Shown: in pieces, positions 9,017 to 20,602 of the stretch
Position numbering within the stretch: the first letter of the stretch is position 1
Layout of the letters: each line of letters starts with the position of its first letter
From: Litoditis marina
Taxonomy: Eukaryota > Nematoda > Chromadorea > Rhabditida > Rhabditidae
DNA: 64,000 nucleotides
Assembly: GCA_964036275.1 (NCBI GenBank)
Contig: OZ038434.1
Span: 31,458,947-31,522,946, forward strand
Reading direction: 5' to 3'
Program-made: the position numbers and the translations under genes
Notes under the pieces: generated by a model
What the model saw: only the letters and a program-made list of their open reading frames with translations
What the model was told of the DNA's origin: nothing
Database searches by the model: none

Positions 9017-11608
9017 TGAAAGAGAGTGAAAGAGAGGACGAGTAACAACGGAAACGGATACATGAATGAGTTGCATAGTCACGTAAACGTAGCATGAGGC
9101 ATCGTGCAGTTTGTCATTGCACGTTTCTGAGTTCTGCTGTGTTTAAACAAGGACGATTATGATTATGTAAACCAGTCCCAACGCATCGGTTCTTTAAACT
9201 ACAATACACTTTGCGTCGTGATTGGTCTACATAATCGTCCTACTTTAAAATGTACCACGTGATTGTGCAATCGACTAACAGAGTAGAACGGTTTCAAACC
9301 ACACGACTTGCCGAACTACGACGTTCTGTGATTTTAACCAGACCATTTAACTAAATTCTTGAACAGTATAGTCTTTTTCATTCCTACTGAGACTCCTACA
9401 GTAGGTTTTCGAAACTTCCAAGCCGTTTTCCTCACTTATTTAAGAACTGGAAAGGTTCAGGATTTTCGCACCTCATTCTCTTTTTCAGGTACATTAAATA
9501 TACGAGGATTTTCCGTGAACTTAATTTTCAGCTTCACAACCGCCTCTGAAAAGTGTGTAAGATTACTGTAGGAGTCTCAATAGGAATGGTGTGAACTATA
9601 CTAAGAAACATTGGAGGGAGAAAACATCATAATATTGAGATTGTACTGTTAAAAATCTTACAACAGTAGTTTTTATACAACTGTAATAAATAAGAATGGC
9701 AGCTCTGAACAGGTGTTGCACACAGTTTTCTACCATAACACGTGGATGGGAAGACGTGACAGAAGGACACACAATACTCACCGGGAGCCCAGTTTGTGAA
9801 TGTGAAGGGCTTTTTATCCAACCATTGCCAGTCCGAAGACATCAGTTCACTTGCTCCAATCCAGAAATCCACAATATTTATTCCAGTGAAGTACGAAGAG
9901 GCTTTTCCTGCAAACACCTCTGTTTAAACGGAGCAGGAAGGAATGTTCATAAGAAAGAGATGCTCAAAAATGACATGTAGTTATAGCTGTCACTTTAAGG
10001 AGCGCAGAGGTATACTGTATATCTTACTTTGTGCTGTGTTAAAACACATATATACGATTCGTTCTCGCCACAGCGGTGAGCTCAGTTGGTATAGTGGTTA
10101 ATGTCCGCGCCTTTCAAACCTTTGAGCCCGGTTCGAGTCTCGCAAGTGCCGTACGTATATTCTATGAAATTGGCTACCACTATACCATGTTTTATTCAAA
10201 TAACAAATCTCAATTGTCTACGGTTCACATGTGTTCGTCTGTTTTCCCCTAACGTTGTGTTTATGTAACCTGCGCTACCTAAACTAGCTTTCCATTCTGC
10301 TCTCCTTTAACATTCTCCCTTTTTAATGTTCATTCATCCCCCACTGTCACTAATCCCTCGGTTCTGCTTGTGCTTTTTGTTCAACGCCAATGTTGATTTC
10401 TCAGAAAATTTTCAACCAATCCTACTAATCACGGCCGATTGCATTAATGTGAAAGCAAACTTGACCATCGAGTTTTGCACTGACTCATGTTGAAATCGCA
10501 CTCTCTAAGACTCGTGGGCTGATAATGGCTTGAATCCTGTTTCGTGGAAGCTCGAATTAACTTGAACCGACGTTCATGGTTTCCTCATGTTTAAGGCAAC
10601 AGCGTACGCTTTAACGATTCAATATAGGTACTCAGAACCATTAGTTCTATTTTATGTTTAGAAAATTGGTTTTTCAAGTATTTGTTTTCGTTGAAATCAA
10701 TTCATAACGTATCTCGTTCTTGATTCCATTGTTTGTTGATGTAATTTTATATGGATAATGAATTTTAATGAACTTACCCGCGATGAACAGGTTCTCGAAA
10801 CCATTGGAAACTGAGGTCAAATGACCACCCCATTCCGTGCATTTACTCTCTGCATTGATGAAAGATGCCGCGTTTGCAACAAACAGATAGCATCTGGAAA
10901 GAAAGTCGATTGTTGATTATAGTGGTCGCCAACGGAAATGGAGGAGGGTACTGTACATCTCACTTTCCGCTGTGTTCGCACAAATTTCTTCGATTCCAAA
11001 GATTGCCCGTTATGAGCTCTAATAACGCAGTAGTTAGCGCCCCGCTACGAGACGTTTGTTTGCTCACAGGTTCGATTCCGGTGAGAGAGATACCTATAAG
11101 AAACTTATATATTTGGCACCAATACTTCGAGCCCCCTGATTGATAGGCTGCGCAGGCCGGGAGGTGCAAATGATATATGTATCCGTTGAGCCTCTCGAGC
11201 ACCTTGACGCTCGATCGATACGCATAGTTTGCACGTTCGAGCCCCTGCCTCCCAAGCTGGGGGCTTGAAATATGACCTCACAAATCAGTTTTTATTCAAG
11301 CGGTTCCCACCAACAGTGTGGTACCCAGTTTTCTATCGTTTTGTGTGCTGTGTATAGTTCGAAGATTCTTCGTTCAAAGAAGGACGATTATGTGAACCAA
11401 TCTCGTGTCGACGGTCCTTTAAACTGCAATTGAAAAATCTATTGCAGTTTAAAGGACTGAACCGTTGCGATTGGACCATATGGTCATATGGTAAATAATG
11501 ACAGGAAAATAACCTATTGACATCCGAGTTGTAGATGGAGCCACTGGGACATGCACTCCAGACTGCAGGAAGGAGAACAAGGAATAGGAAGAGATGAAAA
11601 GTCGTCAT
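8519..11608 (-). CDS. Secreted single-domain C-type lectin
   Basis: A complete five-exon gene model on the minus strand: 11514-11608, 10778-10893, 9782-9907, 8847-8910 and 8519-8597. All junctions have GT and AG and keep frame, giving 159 residues. Residues 1-18 (MTTFHLFLFLVLLPAVWS) form a signal peptide, followed by ACPSG. The lectin domain shows CYLFVANAASF, a WGGHLTSVSNG segment, DFWIGAS, WQWLD, FTNWAP, QCVST and a terminal KPFVCSM, the expected order of conserved Trp, Gly and Cys residues. The start follows TTCCCAG directly, a plausible trans-splice acceptor. The model is short but spans one whole domain. Likely extracellular; the ligand is unknown. Introns carry SINEs, a GA microsatellite, a family B MITE and a retroelement 3' remnant. 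Confidence 0.86.
8650..8815. repeat. TCGAG-rich repeat
   Basis: Repeated TCGAGTT motifs ending in ACTTTAACAACCCTG, the right end also found at 28493 and, in reverse, at 34361. A diverged, partial family copy inside a lectin intron; another lies at about 5120-5205. Confidence 0.55.
8933..9017. repeat. (GA)n microsatellite
   Basis: About 40 GA units. On the minus strand this is a polypyrimidine tract about 25 bases upstream of lectin exon 8847-8910. The Ser/Leu-rich ORFs over it are low complexity. Confidence 0.95.
9379..9589. mobile_element. MITE, family B
   Basis: CATTCCTACTGAGACTCCTA and TAGGAGTCTCAATAGGAATG ends, with interior matching the copy at 4461-4653. It lies in an intron of the lectin gene at 8519-11608. 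Confidence 0.75.
10070..10155 (+). repeat. tRNA-like SINE copy
   Basis: GTGAGCTCAGTTGGTATAGTGG is A box-like and GGTTCGAGTCTCGC is a B box. The acceptor-arm ends do not pair, so it is not a working tRNA. Leader sequence typical of the window's SINE precedes it. Confidence 0.55.
10560..10776 (+). mobile_element. Degenerate 3' end of the element seen at 24487-25743
   Basis: GACGTTCATGGTTTC here corresponds to GATGTTTACGGTTTC at 25503. Both copies then share an ACTTAGG/ACTCAG-like stretch, TTCTATTTTA, and a final block TTGTTGATGTAATT followed by ATGGATAATGAATT and an ATGAA end. Upstream sequence no longer holds a reading frame. It lies inside a lectin intron, in the opposite orientation to that gene. 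Confidence 0.6.
10915..11115 (+). repeat. tRNA-derived SINE, plus orientation
   Basis: Leader TATAGTGGTCGCCAACGGAAATG, then CTTTCCGCTGTGTTCGCAC, an A box-like GCAGTAGTTAGCGCC and a B box GGTTCGATTCCGGTGAGAG. It aligns block by block with the copies at 3590-3790 and 43440-43665. Confidence 0.65.
11370..11480. repeat. Hairpin element
   Basis: Stem-forming blocks GGTCCTTTAAACTGCAAT and ATTGCAGTTTAAAGGACT lie about 15 bases apart. A related hairpin (AGGACGATTATG and CATAATCGTCCT) is at about 9145-9235. Confidence 0.55.
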
Positions 11609-12275
11609 CTGGGAACCATTATATAAACACAATTAGATTAAATGAAATATAGTTAATTAGAATGACGTTATTGTATGAATAAATGAACTCTGTAAAAGAT
11701 ACGGAGAAAGTGAATACTATCTGTAATAGTTGGATATTGATTTACTCCTCACTGCAGGGAGTGAGAAGATGAACGTCAACTGTGAACTATGTTGAGGTTT
11801 ATACTGTTAGGGCAATTTTCCTCCCCAACCGACTCCACACAAACTAAAAGCGAACCACTCCTTCCCGAACCAGTTGGTTCGGTAATATACCAAACCACTT
11901 GCGTACTCAAACCGACAGGAAACCGAACCAAACCTAATTACTCCGTCAACTTCAGCATTATTAGTTGAGTTGGTTCGGTTCCACCTTTGTCAGCCCAAAT
12001 TTGGTTCAGTTTGAAACGAACTACCTGGTTCGGAAAGAATCGGTACGATTTGGTTCAGGAAAAGTCGGTTCAATTCACCTACTGCTAGTCCATTGCACAG
12101 CCACGTGAAACATGTTGAACACAGCAGAACTCGGAAACGTGCAATGATAAAGTGCACGATGACTCATTAGAGTGCTAACCTCACGTGCCTACTCAATTTA
12201 CTTTCAGTATATTGCAAGTCGCCAACATTTTTTCGTGTGTAAGTTATGAATGGTGATCGACAAAAGTAGTATAGT

Positions 12276-12806
12276 ATTCATGAAAAAGTGGGGGCCCAAC
12301 GACTGTGAGATTTGTCTTCTGCTGTGCGCCCCTTAGACAGCTACTCTCAAATGGAGCAGCTACTGCTACAAAAACCGAAAAATACTAATATACTCAAGTA
12401 TAACTGTTCATTACAAACATACAAAAGTCGTAAAATATTTTCTCAAACCTGTAAACTAGAATCTACAAGGCACAGCTGCGAAAGAGAGAACAACTGTTGA
12501 ATAACATTAAAAACGATACGGCAGCTAGAATTGGAGTAATGACAAGAAATGCCAACCATTGTGCACAAAACCAGGAACTCTATAATTGACTACGTTGAAT
12601 TAACATCTGTGATTTGTAGATTCTAGTTTACAGGTTTGAGAAAATATTTTACGACTTTTGTATGTTTGTAATGAACAGTTATACTTGAGTATATTAGTAT
12701 TTTTCGGTTTTTGTAGCAGTAGCTGCTCCATTTGAGAGTAGCTGTCTAAGGGGCGCACAGCAGAAGACAAATCTCACAGTCGTTGGGCCCCCACTTTTTC
12801 ATGAAT
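12276..12806. mobile_element. Perfect 193-bp inverted repeat (foldback element)
   Basis: The left arm 12276-12468 and the right arm 12614-12806 are identical when one is reverse-complemented, base for base by eye, around a 145-base loop. The arms start ATTCATGAAAAAGTGGGGGC and end GAATCTACAA. No ORF of note, and no clear target duplication (flanks TATAGT and TTTTTC). Perfect arms imply a young insertion or ongoing gene conversion. A transcript across it would form a 193-bp duplex. Confidence 0.9.
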
Positions 12807-12919
12807 TTTTCTCTTTTTGTATACATGCCGTAGGTATGTAGAGAGGTGGTTTGATCTGTACGGTGCAGATAAAATTGTTTTCTTAATGAACCACTTGTCA
12901 AGTATTACCACCATTCGAA

Positions 12920-13760
12920 AAAAAATGACGTCAACATTGCAGTTCTAAAAACTTACTTTATCTGCCCTTCAGAATCCCAGAATACGTCATGTTTGAATGA
13001 AGTTTCATCGTGAATTGACCATTTTTAAGTCACTTTCATCATTCGAAAACATATTTCACGTAAATTTTGTTCAAGTTGACGTCATCTGGCCTTCTGAATT
13101 CCAGAATAAGTCATATTTAGATGAAGTTTCATCGTTAATATACCATTTCGGAGATATTTTCACATTTGAAAATATGTGTGACGTCAACTTTGAACTTTTC
13201 AAAAATGACGTCATCCGGCTTTCAGAATTCCAGAATACGTCATGTTTAGATAAAGTTTCACCGTTAATACCCCACTTGCCAACTATTATCATCATTTGAA
13301 AACATATTTGACGTCAACTTTAAACTTTTGAATATGACGTCATCTGGCTTTCAGAATCCCAGAATACGACACCTTCCGATGTAGCGCCATCGTTAATAAC
13401 CCACTTGCCAACTATTGTCATCATTTGGAGAAATATTTGACGTCAACTTTGCACTTTTCCAGTATTACGTCCCCTGGCCTCCAGAATCTCAGATAACGAC
13501 ATGTTTAGATGAAGTTCTATCGTTATTAAACCACTTGCCCACTATTATTATCATTTGAAGAATAATTTGACGTCAACTTCGTACTTTTCAAGTTTGACGT
13601 CATCTGGCCTTCAGAATCCCGGAATACGACACCTTTCGATGGAGATCCATCGTTAATAACCCACTTGCCAACTATTATCATCATTTGGAGAAATATTTGA
13701 CGTCAACTTTGCACTTTTCAAAGATGACGTCATCGGGTCTCCAGAATCCTAAATGACGTC
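12920..13760. repeat. 130-bp minisatellite with TGACGTCA palindromes
   Basis: GACGTCAAC recurs at about 13180, 13310, 13439, 13569 and 13699, a period of 129-130 bases. Each unit also has TGACGTCATCTGGC about 27 bases further on, and CCACTTGCCAACTATTATCATC between. About six and a half diverged units are present. ORFs over the array are frames of the repeat. Confidence 0.85.
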
Positions 13761-13860
13761 ACCGATAGAATACGTTTTACTTAAATTGAAGTCACGATGG
13801 TATCATATTTGAATTTTCATCGAAATCGGTCAGTGTTACCCTAAGTTACAAGACAGTTTG

Positions 13861-14140
13861 CATAACCGACCTGACAGAGAGAGCGAGAGAGCGTGCTAAA
13901 TGGAGAGACGCAGAGACTTCAATTCAAAAGGCTGTAATTTGGTGAGAAATGATTTTTTTCAAAAAAAAATTTGCGTAGCTGGGCATTGAGTAGGAATCCT
14001 ATCATGACTCCAAAACTCAGCAAAATCGGTTCAGTTACGGTCTAGATAGTATTGTGTAAACGCCCGGAAGAACGGAAGGAAGGAAGGAAGGAAACACGAC
14101 GGAAGTTGGCGCTCTGGATGAAGCGAAAACGTCATAACTT
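13861..14140. repeat. Repeat flanking the minisatellite
   Basis: A short GA-rich run (13880-13895), two AAATCGGT(T)CAGT motifs at about 13825 and 14025, and a (GGAA)n run near 14070. Probably the edge of a larger repeat; no gene. Confidence 0.4.
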
Positions 14141-14482
14141 GACTCAAACTCAACGGATTTCGTTCAAATTTGGAACACAACTTGCAAATACGCTGTAGAA
14201 CATTTCCGAATTATTAAAAGTTTTGTTTTGCGAATTTGAGCTTTTTTATGAGAAAACTAAAAAAACGGAGGCACGCATTAGCCGGACCAAAGACAAATCT
14301 CGCACAGCGCTTCGCGCTGCGCGCGATTCAATGGTCAGCACACGAAAAAGCTAATAGGGAAATGACGGAGATAAGAAAATCATGTAGTCGCGATATTTTC
14401 AAAGATAAAAAATGGCGCCAACATCAGTTTTTCATAGTGACGTGGTCTTTTTCTCTCGGCAATTAGCTTAAAAACACGCCAT

Positions 14483-14560
14483 ATGGGGCCGAGTGGTCAA
14501 GTGATTAGCGTTCGGCTGTCGCTCCACAGACCATGGTTCGATCCCACTCGGCGCGGTATA
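14483..14560 (+). repeat. tRNA-like element
   Basis: GGCCGAGTGGTCAAGTGATTAGCG matches an A box and GGTTCGATCCCACTCGGC a B box, with CCGAGTGG able to pair with CCACTCGG. The geometry is not a normal cloverleaf, so a tRNA-derived repeat is preferred. A family C MITE starts at its 3' edge. Confidence 0.45.
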
Positions 14561-14795
14561 CTCAGTTTCACCAATCAATGTCCTTCTACAGTACTCCTTC
14601 AAACGATCGAGAGGCATTTTTCTGAATGAATTATTCAATAGTTTGGTTTCAAACTTACAGAGTTTGTACTAGTAAGGGTACGGATGACAACACCAAAATT
14701 TTAAGGCAGTCCAAAAACACCAACATATCAAACTTTGACCTGGAAGTTTGAGTATATTAGGGTGGTGGGCTATACGTGAGTGGAACAAACTATAT
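14557..14795. mobile_element. MITE, family C
   Basis: Starts TATACTCAGTTTCACCAATC and ends GTGAGTGGAACAAACTATA, matching the ends at 3829-4056 and 18360-18597. Confidence 0.6.
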
Positions 14796-16190
14796 CTTCA
14801 TGGCGGACCGCATGAGCTGGTATAGTCGCCATTTTCCTCATAGAGACAGCAGAGGGTGCAATTGATTGAGCGATGCGGGGCGAGCGGTCGTTGATCATTT
14901 GCCAGCAGTTGAGAGAGTGTGTGGATCAATGATACGCAGACTGACTGGCCCCTCGCCAAACCCCGTCCCATACAAATCAATGGTACGGTGTCCACAACGG
15001 TTTGACAAATCCTAAAACAAAGCTCGATCTCGCCCATCTCCACCCCATGTACGGACAGTCTTTCTACGGTTGAAATTGTGGAATTCTGTGAATGAAGTAA
15101 TACACGGCTGAAATAGTTGCCGTAAAAGATTATTGTTATTGTTAAATTTGTGGATTATTGAGCAAATAGGAGTACTGTTGAACTTCCATCAGTTTTGGGT
15201 GAATCGCGTGCAGTGAACAAACGGTTTGTAACTCCTTTTTACCATTTTCACTCTGTTCTCTCTGATCTGAATGGGTGGAATTGAAATGTGGGATAGTTCA
15301 TAAGCAGAGAATAGTTGGCTGCAACGTGTCTTTTCTTAGAGTATTTTGCAATTGCTACTGCCACTTTTTTCAGCTTCAAGTATAATTCGAAATTTCTTCT
15401 CATCTTCACCAAGAAATAAGTTCTTGGGAACGCGAGATTAGATTTTCATATTCACTGAATTTATTGATTTTCTTTTCTGCGTTTCATACATTAATTTTTC
15501 ATATACTTATATAAGTAGCCAACGGATTATCGGGAGGGTAATGTATGTCTATTTCATTGCTGTGTACGGACTCATCGAGTTTTATTAGTAAAAGGAAGTT
15601 ACAAAATATACTCAAAATAACCTCAAATAAGGTGGTCTTTTAGAATCCAGAATTTTAGCGCTTCAAACCTATTGAATAGCATGTCTTCGATTAGACAGCT
15701 TGACGATGGTAAGCTTTCGTGGTGCTATGAGTCTTTGGCTTGATAGTTTCGAAAGTTTCGGAAGAGTAACAAAGGTCTATATATTTGGCTCTCGCCACAG
15801 AAAATATGATCGCAAGTTGTTTCTTTGGACTACAGTAAGATGAGTTGAAAAAAATGTTCTTATATTGATTACTATTCTCTATTCAAGAAACACAGCCAAG
15901 TGTTCAAAAGATTCTTTATCTTCAAGTACCGTCGTTTGGCTATCAGTAGTAGACGCATTTTCGAGTAGCTATAAACATCAACAAAACACCATTCAAAGTA
16001 TCGCTTCGTTTCCCTAGAGAATTATTGTGATGTGTGGTTAGCTACCTAGTTACCTGTGTATGTGCTATGAAAATATCATCTAGTCAAACATCACAAGTTT
16101 GAAGATACTCAGGCGAATTCCTCATTTAACCGCCTTATTCGTTGACTAATTTAGGTGACTGTAGAAACGATTTAATGGTTAGAGGAGGAC
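14796..16190. other. Gene-free stretch
   Basis: No exon with convincing splice sites and protein-like composition was seen on either strand. The 81-codon minus ORF at 14798-15043 has no recognisable domain or splice context and shares its GGCGGACCGCATGAG start with the other strand near 40160-40185, so it looks repeat-derived. Confidence 0.4.
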
Positions 16191-16379
16191 TAAATGGAAA
16201 GCTAGTTTAGGTACCCCGGGGTCTCTAAACGTAAGGTTGCGCGCGCCAAAACCCACTGAATCACGTGAACCGTATGCTGAGTAGGTTCGTTACTGTGAAA
16301 TAAAATTTATATATAGTCTGTTTAGTTTCCAACTGGACTCGTGTCTTTCAAAAGTGTTGCATCCCTGCTATAGTTCAGA

Positions 16380-16590
16380 CCATTCCTACTGAGACTCCTA
16401 CTGTAACCTTACAAACTTTCCGAAGGCTGTTGTGAAGCTGAAAATAAAGTTCATGGAAAAAGCTCTCGTATACGTACTATGCCTAAGAACGAGAAGAAGG
16501 TACAAAAATCCTGAACTTCTCCGATCAAAAGTAAGTGAGCAAAACGGCTTGGAATTTTCAACTCCTACTGTAGGGTTTCAGTAGGAATGG
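16380..16590. mobile_element. MITE, family B
   Basis: CCATTCCTACTGAGACTCCT at the left; the right end reads TAGGGTTTCAGTAGGAATGG. The interior is inverted relative to the copy at 4461-4653. Confidence 0.75.
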
Positions 16591-16855
16591 AAAAGACTAT
16601 ACCTCTCGCGTTTTGCCAGATCAGGGCACAATCAATTGTCTTTCGAACAGCCGAATTAAAACTTAACCTACACATACAATTATTATTTGTTTATGATACA
16701 TTTTCCCCTTCTAAAGTGTTTGTATGAGAGATTACATTCTTCACTAACCACAATTATCAAATTTACTTGAGTTTCCATTAGGAACTTCGAAAACTTTTTG
16801 CACACACTGAAATTTCCGTGATTGCCATATAAGGGCCGTTTCCCCGCCGCGTTAC

Positions 16856-16942
16856 CAACAAGTCCGAATGACCGAGTGGTCTAAGGAGCCGTTTAAAACC
16901 AGATGACTGTCCATATCCGTTGGTTCGATCCCCCAAGCTGCT
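16856..16942 (+). repeat. tRNA-Leu-like pseudogene or SINE head
   Basis: GACCGAGTGGTCTAAGGAGC resembles the D arm and A box of tRNA-Leu, and GGTTCGATCCC is a B box 40 bases later. The 5' and 3' ends do not form a seven-base acceptor stem and the anticodon arm is unclear. Probably a decayed tRNA copy. Confidence 0.45.
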
Positions 16943-17104
16943 CTCATTTTGAGAACCCGGTATTTGGAACTTACGAGAAAGATAATAGTATCCGATAATT
17001 AAAATATTCGCCTTCTGCACCCTGAACCTTGCGCAAGAATGGATCACACGCGTTGCGGCTAGCTCTTTGAGGTGAGGGAATGGATCTCACGCTCTCTCTT
17101 TCTC

Positions 17105-17116
17105 TCTTTTTTCTCG

Positions 17117-17163
<47 letters not shown>

Positions 17164-17165
17164 AA
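17105..17165. repeat. (CT)n microsatellite
   Basis: Pyrimidine dinucleotide run following a TCTCTCTTT-rich stretch; a short (TA)n lies at 17284-17310. Confidence 0.9.
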
Positions 17166-17609
17166 ACACCGTCTAGATAGTTAAAACGGTGTTGTAATAC
17201 TCAAATTCCTAACTTTAATAGAAAACTTACATAAATATTTTTTTTTGTTGTCTATCGCTCGTTCAAAAACCTTACTAGAAATACATATATTTATATATAT
17301 ATATATATATTACTCTGTTCATTCTGCCTCTTTCTCTTTATCTTTGTCTCTCCTACACTTCCGTCTAAACTTTTTCTCTCCCCCTTTGACATTCGCGAAA
17401 AGTGCACCATGCAACGTATCACCCACAGATGACATTTGATAACAGGCAAGTCCATGTCGTTTCACGAAATCGTTTCAGCAAGGGGCTTTTCGGCGAAGAT
17501 TCTGGACAGGTGTTATTTTCAAAAGAATAGCTCCAACGGAAGTCTGGTTTGACGACAGAATTGCACACACACACCAAACTACAAACTTCTTTGATCAGGG
17601 ATTGACCTG

Positions 17610-17790
17610 GCGGCGTAGCAATCGTTCAAAAATCTCATGGAATAGCTCATGAGCTATTCGCATGAGGTTCTCATGAGGTTTTATTGATTACTATTCTACA
17701 ACATTGGAAGTTCACGAGTAGCTCATGAGGTATCTTATGGGAAACGCATATGAACTTCACATGAGATTGAAGGATTTGCTACGCCGCCAG
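17610..17790. mobile_element. Inverted-repeat element (GGCGGCGTAGCAA ends)
   Basis: GGCGGCGTAGCAATC and GATTTGCTACGCCGCC form inverted ends, with CTCATGAG-type palindromes inside, as in the element at 7560-7740. Confidence 0.65.
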
Positions 17791-18109
17791 AGTACGTTTT
17801 CTAGCAGTTCCCGGTAACTCCATCCAACCTGTGTCTCCTCAAACATGCACTATTTCTCTGCTCTCAAATCCCGCCGGGATGTAAGAGACAAGAAATAGTG
17901 AGGCAGAGCAAGAGACGCAGGATGGGATGAGTGTGCCGGGATCTTCTACCATACGCACTCTGGTGCCCGCACTGACCTCATTCAAGATTTCAATATCTCA
18001 ACATTCTTTCATTCACTTCATATTGTCACAATATGGTGTTTCTTAATGGCCATCCAAATATCTCTGTCTCTGCACATTCTCAACATCTCTTCGCCTCGGA
18101 AATTGGGCG

Positions 18110-18330
18110 GACGGACACGGCCAGAACCAATTCATCTCTCCATCGAACCACGGGACTCCCACTGCTTCGCATTTCATCAAATGGGCGCCATTCTGTCACA
18201 ATCAACGACCATCGATCTCGATTCATCTGGGAGATTCTGGAACAAAGAGGAAACTTGAGTTTTGTGGCCTCAAGGACGACATCCTTTTTTTCAATTGGGC
18301 CGCGAAAATACCGCATCAGTGTCACATTTC
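18110..18330 (-). pseudogene. LINE reverse-transcriptase C-terminal remnant
   Basis: On the minus strand a 99-codon frame contains RDRWSLIVTEWRPFDEMRSS followed by G-x-P-x2-RWRDEL. This spacing (W-x-P, RS, G-x-P, RW-x-DE) is characteristic of the C-terminal end of RTE-like non-LTR retrotransposon polyproteins, where it follows the reverse transcriptase. The usual G-R-P reads G-S-P here. Only this short segment remains, with no upstream reverse transcriptase domain in the window, so it is a truncated copy. The family assignment rests on this motif alone. Confidence 0.55.
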
Positions 18331-18359
18331 GCGCTTGAACGTGACGCAATGGTAGATGA

Positions 18360-18597
18360 TATAGAGTTCGTTTCACCAATCAATGTCCTTCTACAGTAAT
18401 CTGTAAAATATTCAGAAGGCTATTGCTAATGAATAAATTATTATTTTGATCTCAAACTTTCAGAGTTTGTAGGAGTGAAGGTAGAAAACACAATAGCAAA
18501 GCTTTAAGTCATTCTAAAAGCATCAAACTACCTAAAGAGAACCTGGAAGTTTGCGCAGATTACTGTAGAGGGTTATAAGTGCGTGAAACAGACTATA
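18360..18597. mobile_element. MITE, family C
   Basis: Left TATAGAGTTCGTTTCACCAATC, right ACTGTAGAGGGTTATAAGTG and GTGAAACAGACTATA. Confidence 0.65.
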
Positions 18598-19437
18598 TAA
18601 GACGACGCAAGATAAAAATATGGCAAAATCTCCTGAAAACGCTCAAACCTCGATTTTTTGGACTTTTGAAATATGCGCGAACCATCTTCGCCTTAATTGA
18701 CATGAAATTACAAAAGCAAACAAAAAACAGGTTTCAGAAATATTTATATATTTGTACTTGCCCGAAATACACACAAATTTCAAAATAATGCTCAACGAGA
18801 TCATGGCCATTGGAAATAGGATGCGAGACCACATCTGGATGATCCAGAACTGGGCTTTGTAGAAAGCCCGAGTTTGAATGAGGAACACTGGGGCAACCCA
18901 AATTTGGATCATCCAAGAATGGGCCAGCGACCAAAAACAAGTGAAAATTGATATTACGCCATATTTCAGACCAAAATACAAATTATAAAAAAACGGTCGC
19001 AATGAAAATCTTCAACTACACAAAATATTTCCGGCATCACTTTACATTAACCCTTCACCCCACATAGTCTTTTCAAGAAAACATTGAAGTAGTATACTTC
19101 TTTCAGAAAGGGGAAGGACTGTTTCAGCGACGTACCTCACATAAATGAAATAACGAGCTAGAGAGAAGACAAAAAAGAGAGTCCCACAAAAAAAACTAGT
19201 GCGAGTGCGAGAAACTACAGACACATAAAAATACGTAACGATGTTACATTAAATGAGGTTCTACAATCCCAATTCTTACAATTTGTGTTTTAATTTCAAC
19301 CAACGAAATTATGTCTAAAGTTCAAATTGAAACACACGTTGTTTGAAATAATCCGTTCAACATGGTCACGTTCCACTTTCAAGCACGGGCGTGACAAAAA
19401 CATACATTTTGAAAATTACTATTATACCAAGGTGCAT
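18598..19437. other. Gene-free stretch
   Basis: No supported exon. A TTTGGATCATCCAA-type motif near 18830-18910 recurs near 22350-22460, so both places may hold fragments of one repeat. Confidence 0.35.
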
Positions 19438-19656
19438 ATGTGAGGCGACTTTGTTGTCCACACAAACTGAATGCAAATCAGAAACGCAGGAATTAATGCA
19501 ATTTCATCTGTGTAACCATTAACCAAGCTAGAAAACAGGATGCTTAATTGGGTTTTCACCGGCTAAGTGCGACTATTGCTGAAGTAGAAATAGTTACGAT
19601 TATAACTTATAACAAAACCGGGTGATTGAATGAGGCATCCAACAAAGTCGCCTCAT
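19438..19656. mobile_element. Inverted-repeat element (AGGCGACTTTGTTG ends)
   Basis: ATGTGAGGCGACTTTGTTG at the left and CAACAAAGTCGCCTCATAT at the right. Non-coding MITE-like element of about 220 bp. Confidence 0.65.
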
Positions 19657-19735
19657 ATTTGACAAGGTGGGTTTAATCGACAGCCGGGTGGAAACTCTAT
19701 AAACACCACATGCAAGATAAACTTAGATAGAAAAC

Positions 19736-19978
19736 CTTCTCAAGTTGAAAATCCTTGTCCATTTCCATTTTGCTCAGAGAGTGATATCCGAGGCACACAG
19801 AATTCGAAAGCCAAATGTCGTCCTCTCCAGCCGTGCGTGGAATGCATTCATTGAATACAACAAACTGCAAAAAAATAATTTAGAAGATAGTGTAGAACCA
19901 AACAGCAACTTCCAGCTAGCTGACAGCACAAATGTTGTATTTGAGTGGGATATTCGAGCAGCAAAAACTATAAAATAA
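19736..19978. other. Possible exon, strand unresolved
   Basis: On the minus strand, 19736-19864 is an exact 43-codon block (FVVFNECIPRTAG... to QLEK) between a TTTTTTTGCAG acceptor and a GTTTTC donor. On the plus strand, the frame from 19778 (RVISEAHRIRKPNVVLSSRA...) starts right after TTTTGCTCAG and runs to a stop at 19978. Both have protein-like composition and neither is recognised. Only one, or neither, is likely real. Confidence 0.25.
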
Positions 19979-20602
19979 TGAGAGTCGCATAAGAATAATT
20001 GTTGCGAGTTGTTCAGTTCGAATCTAAGTTGAATTGAAACTTTGAAAAATATTCTGACAAACATAAAATAGTGAATACGATACACAATACACCAAAATTA
20101 CCGACCAGGCTTTTTCTTGAAAGACATAAAACTAAAAAGTAAGCTTTACCTCACATTTCCCAATATTGGTATGTCCTTCCTAACCGACAACTGACAATAG
20201 ATCGGAACAGAACCTTACCTGAAATGAAATGTAAAAAGCTAAAAAAAATTGAACAAAACAGAATCATTCGACACGAAAAGACAGAGAGCGATAACATACA
20301 CACGAAAAAACGACACCAATGAGGTTTAATGACGTTAACGAACTAGGGAATTGAAAACATTTAGAATAGACTGTAAAATAATAATAACAATGAAAATTTT
20401 AAGCAGCTTTTGCTCACTGGATGGCGGCCGTCCAAAATTTAAAAACGAGCCGCAGCGCGACCGCGCCGCGTTTATCGTCAACAGTAGCCCGCTGCGATTT
20501 GAAATTTTTCGTTCGACTTTTCTGAATTTTGTGTTTTTTATTATTTCTATGTTTATTTTTTCACTTGTTTGCCGATTTTGTGGTAATTCAAGTGTTTTGC
20601 AG

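Noticed and set aside
8802..9095. Ser/Leu-rich ORFs on the minus strand
   Set aside because: They are translations of the (GA)n microsatellite beside a real lectin exon.
10070..10155. Candidate functional tRNA genes (also at 14483, 16856, 46440, 52130, 52675)
   Set aside because: A and B boxes are clear, but acceptor stems do not pair and bodies continue into SINE sequence, so they were called tRNA-derived repeats.
18046..18338. Plus-strand ORFs opposite the LINE remnant
   Set aside because: The minus frame carries the recognisable W-x-P / RW-x-DE pattern; the plus frames have no similarity to known domains.
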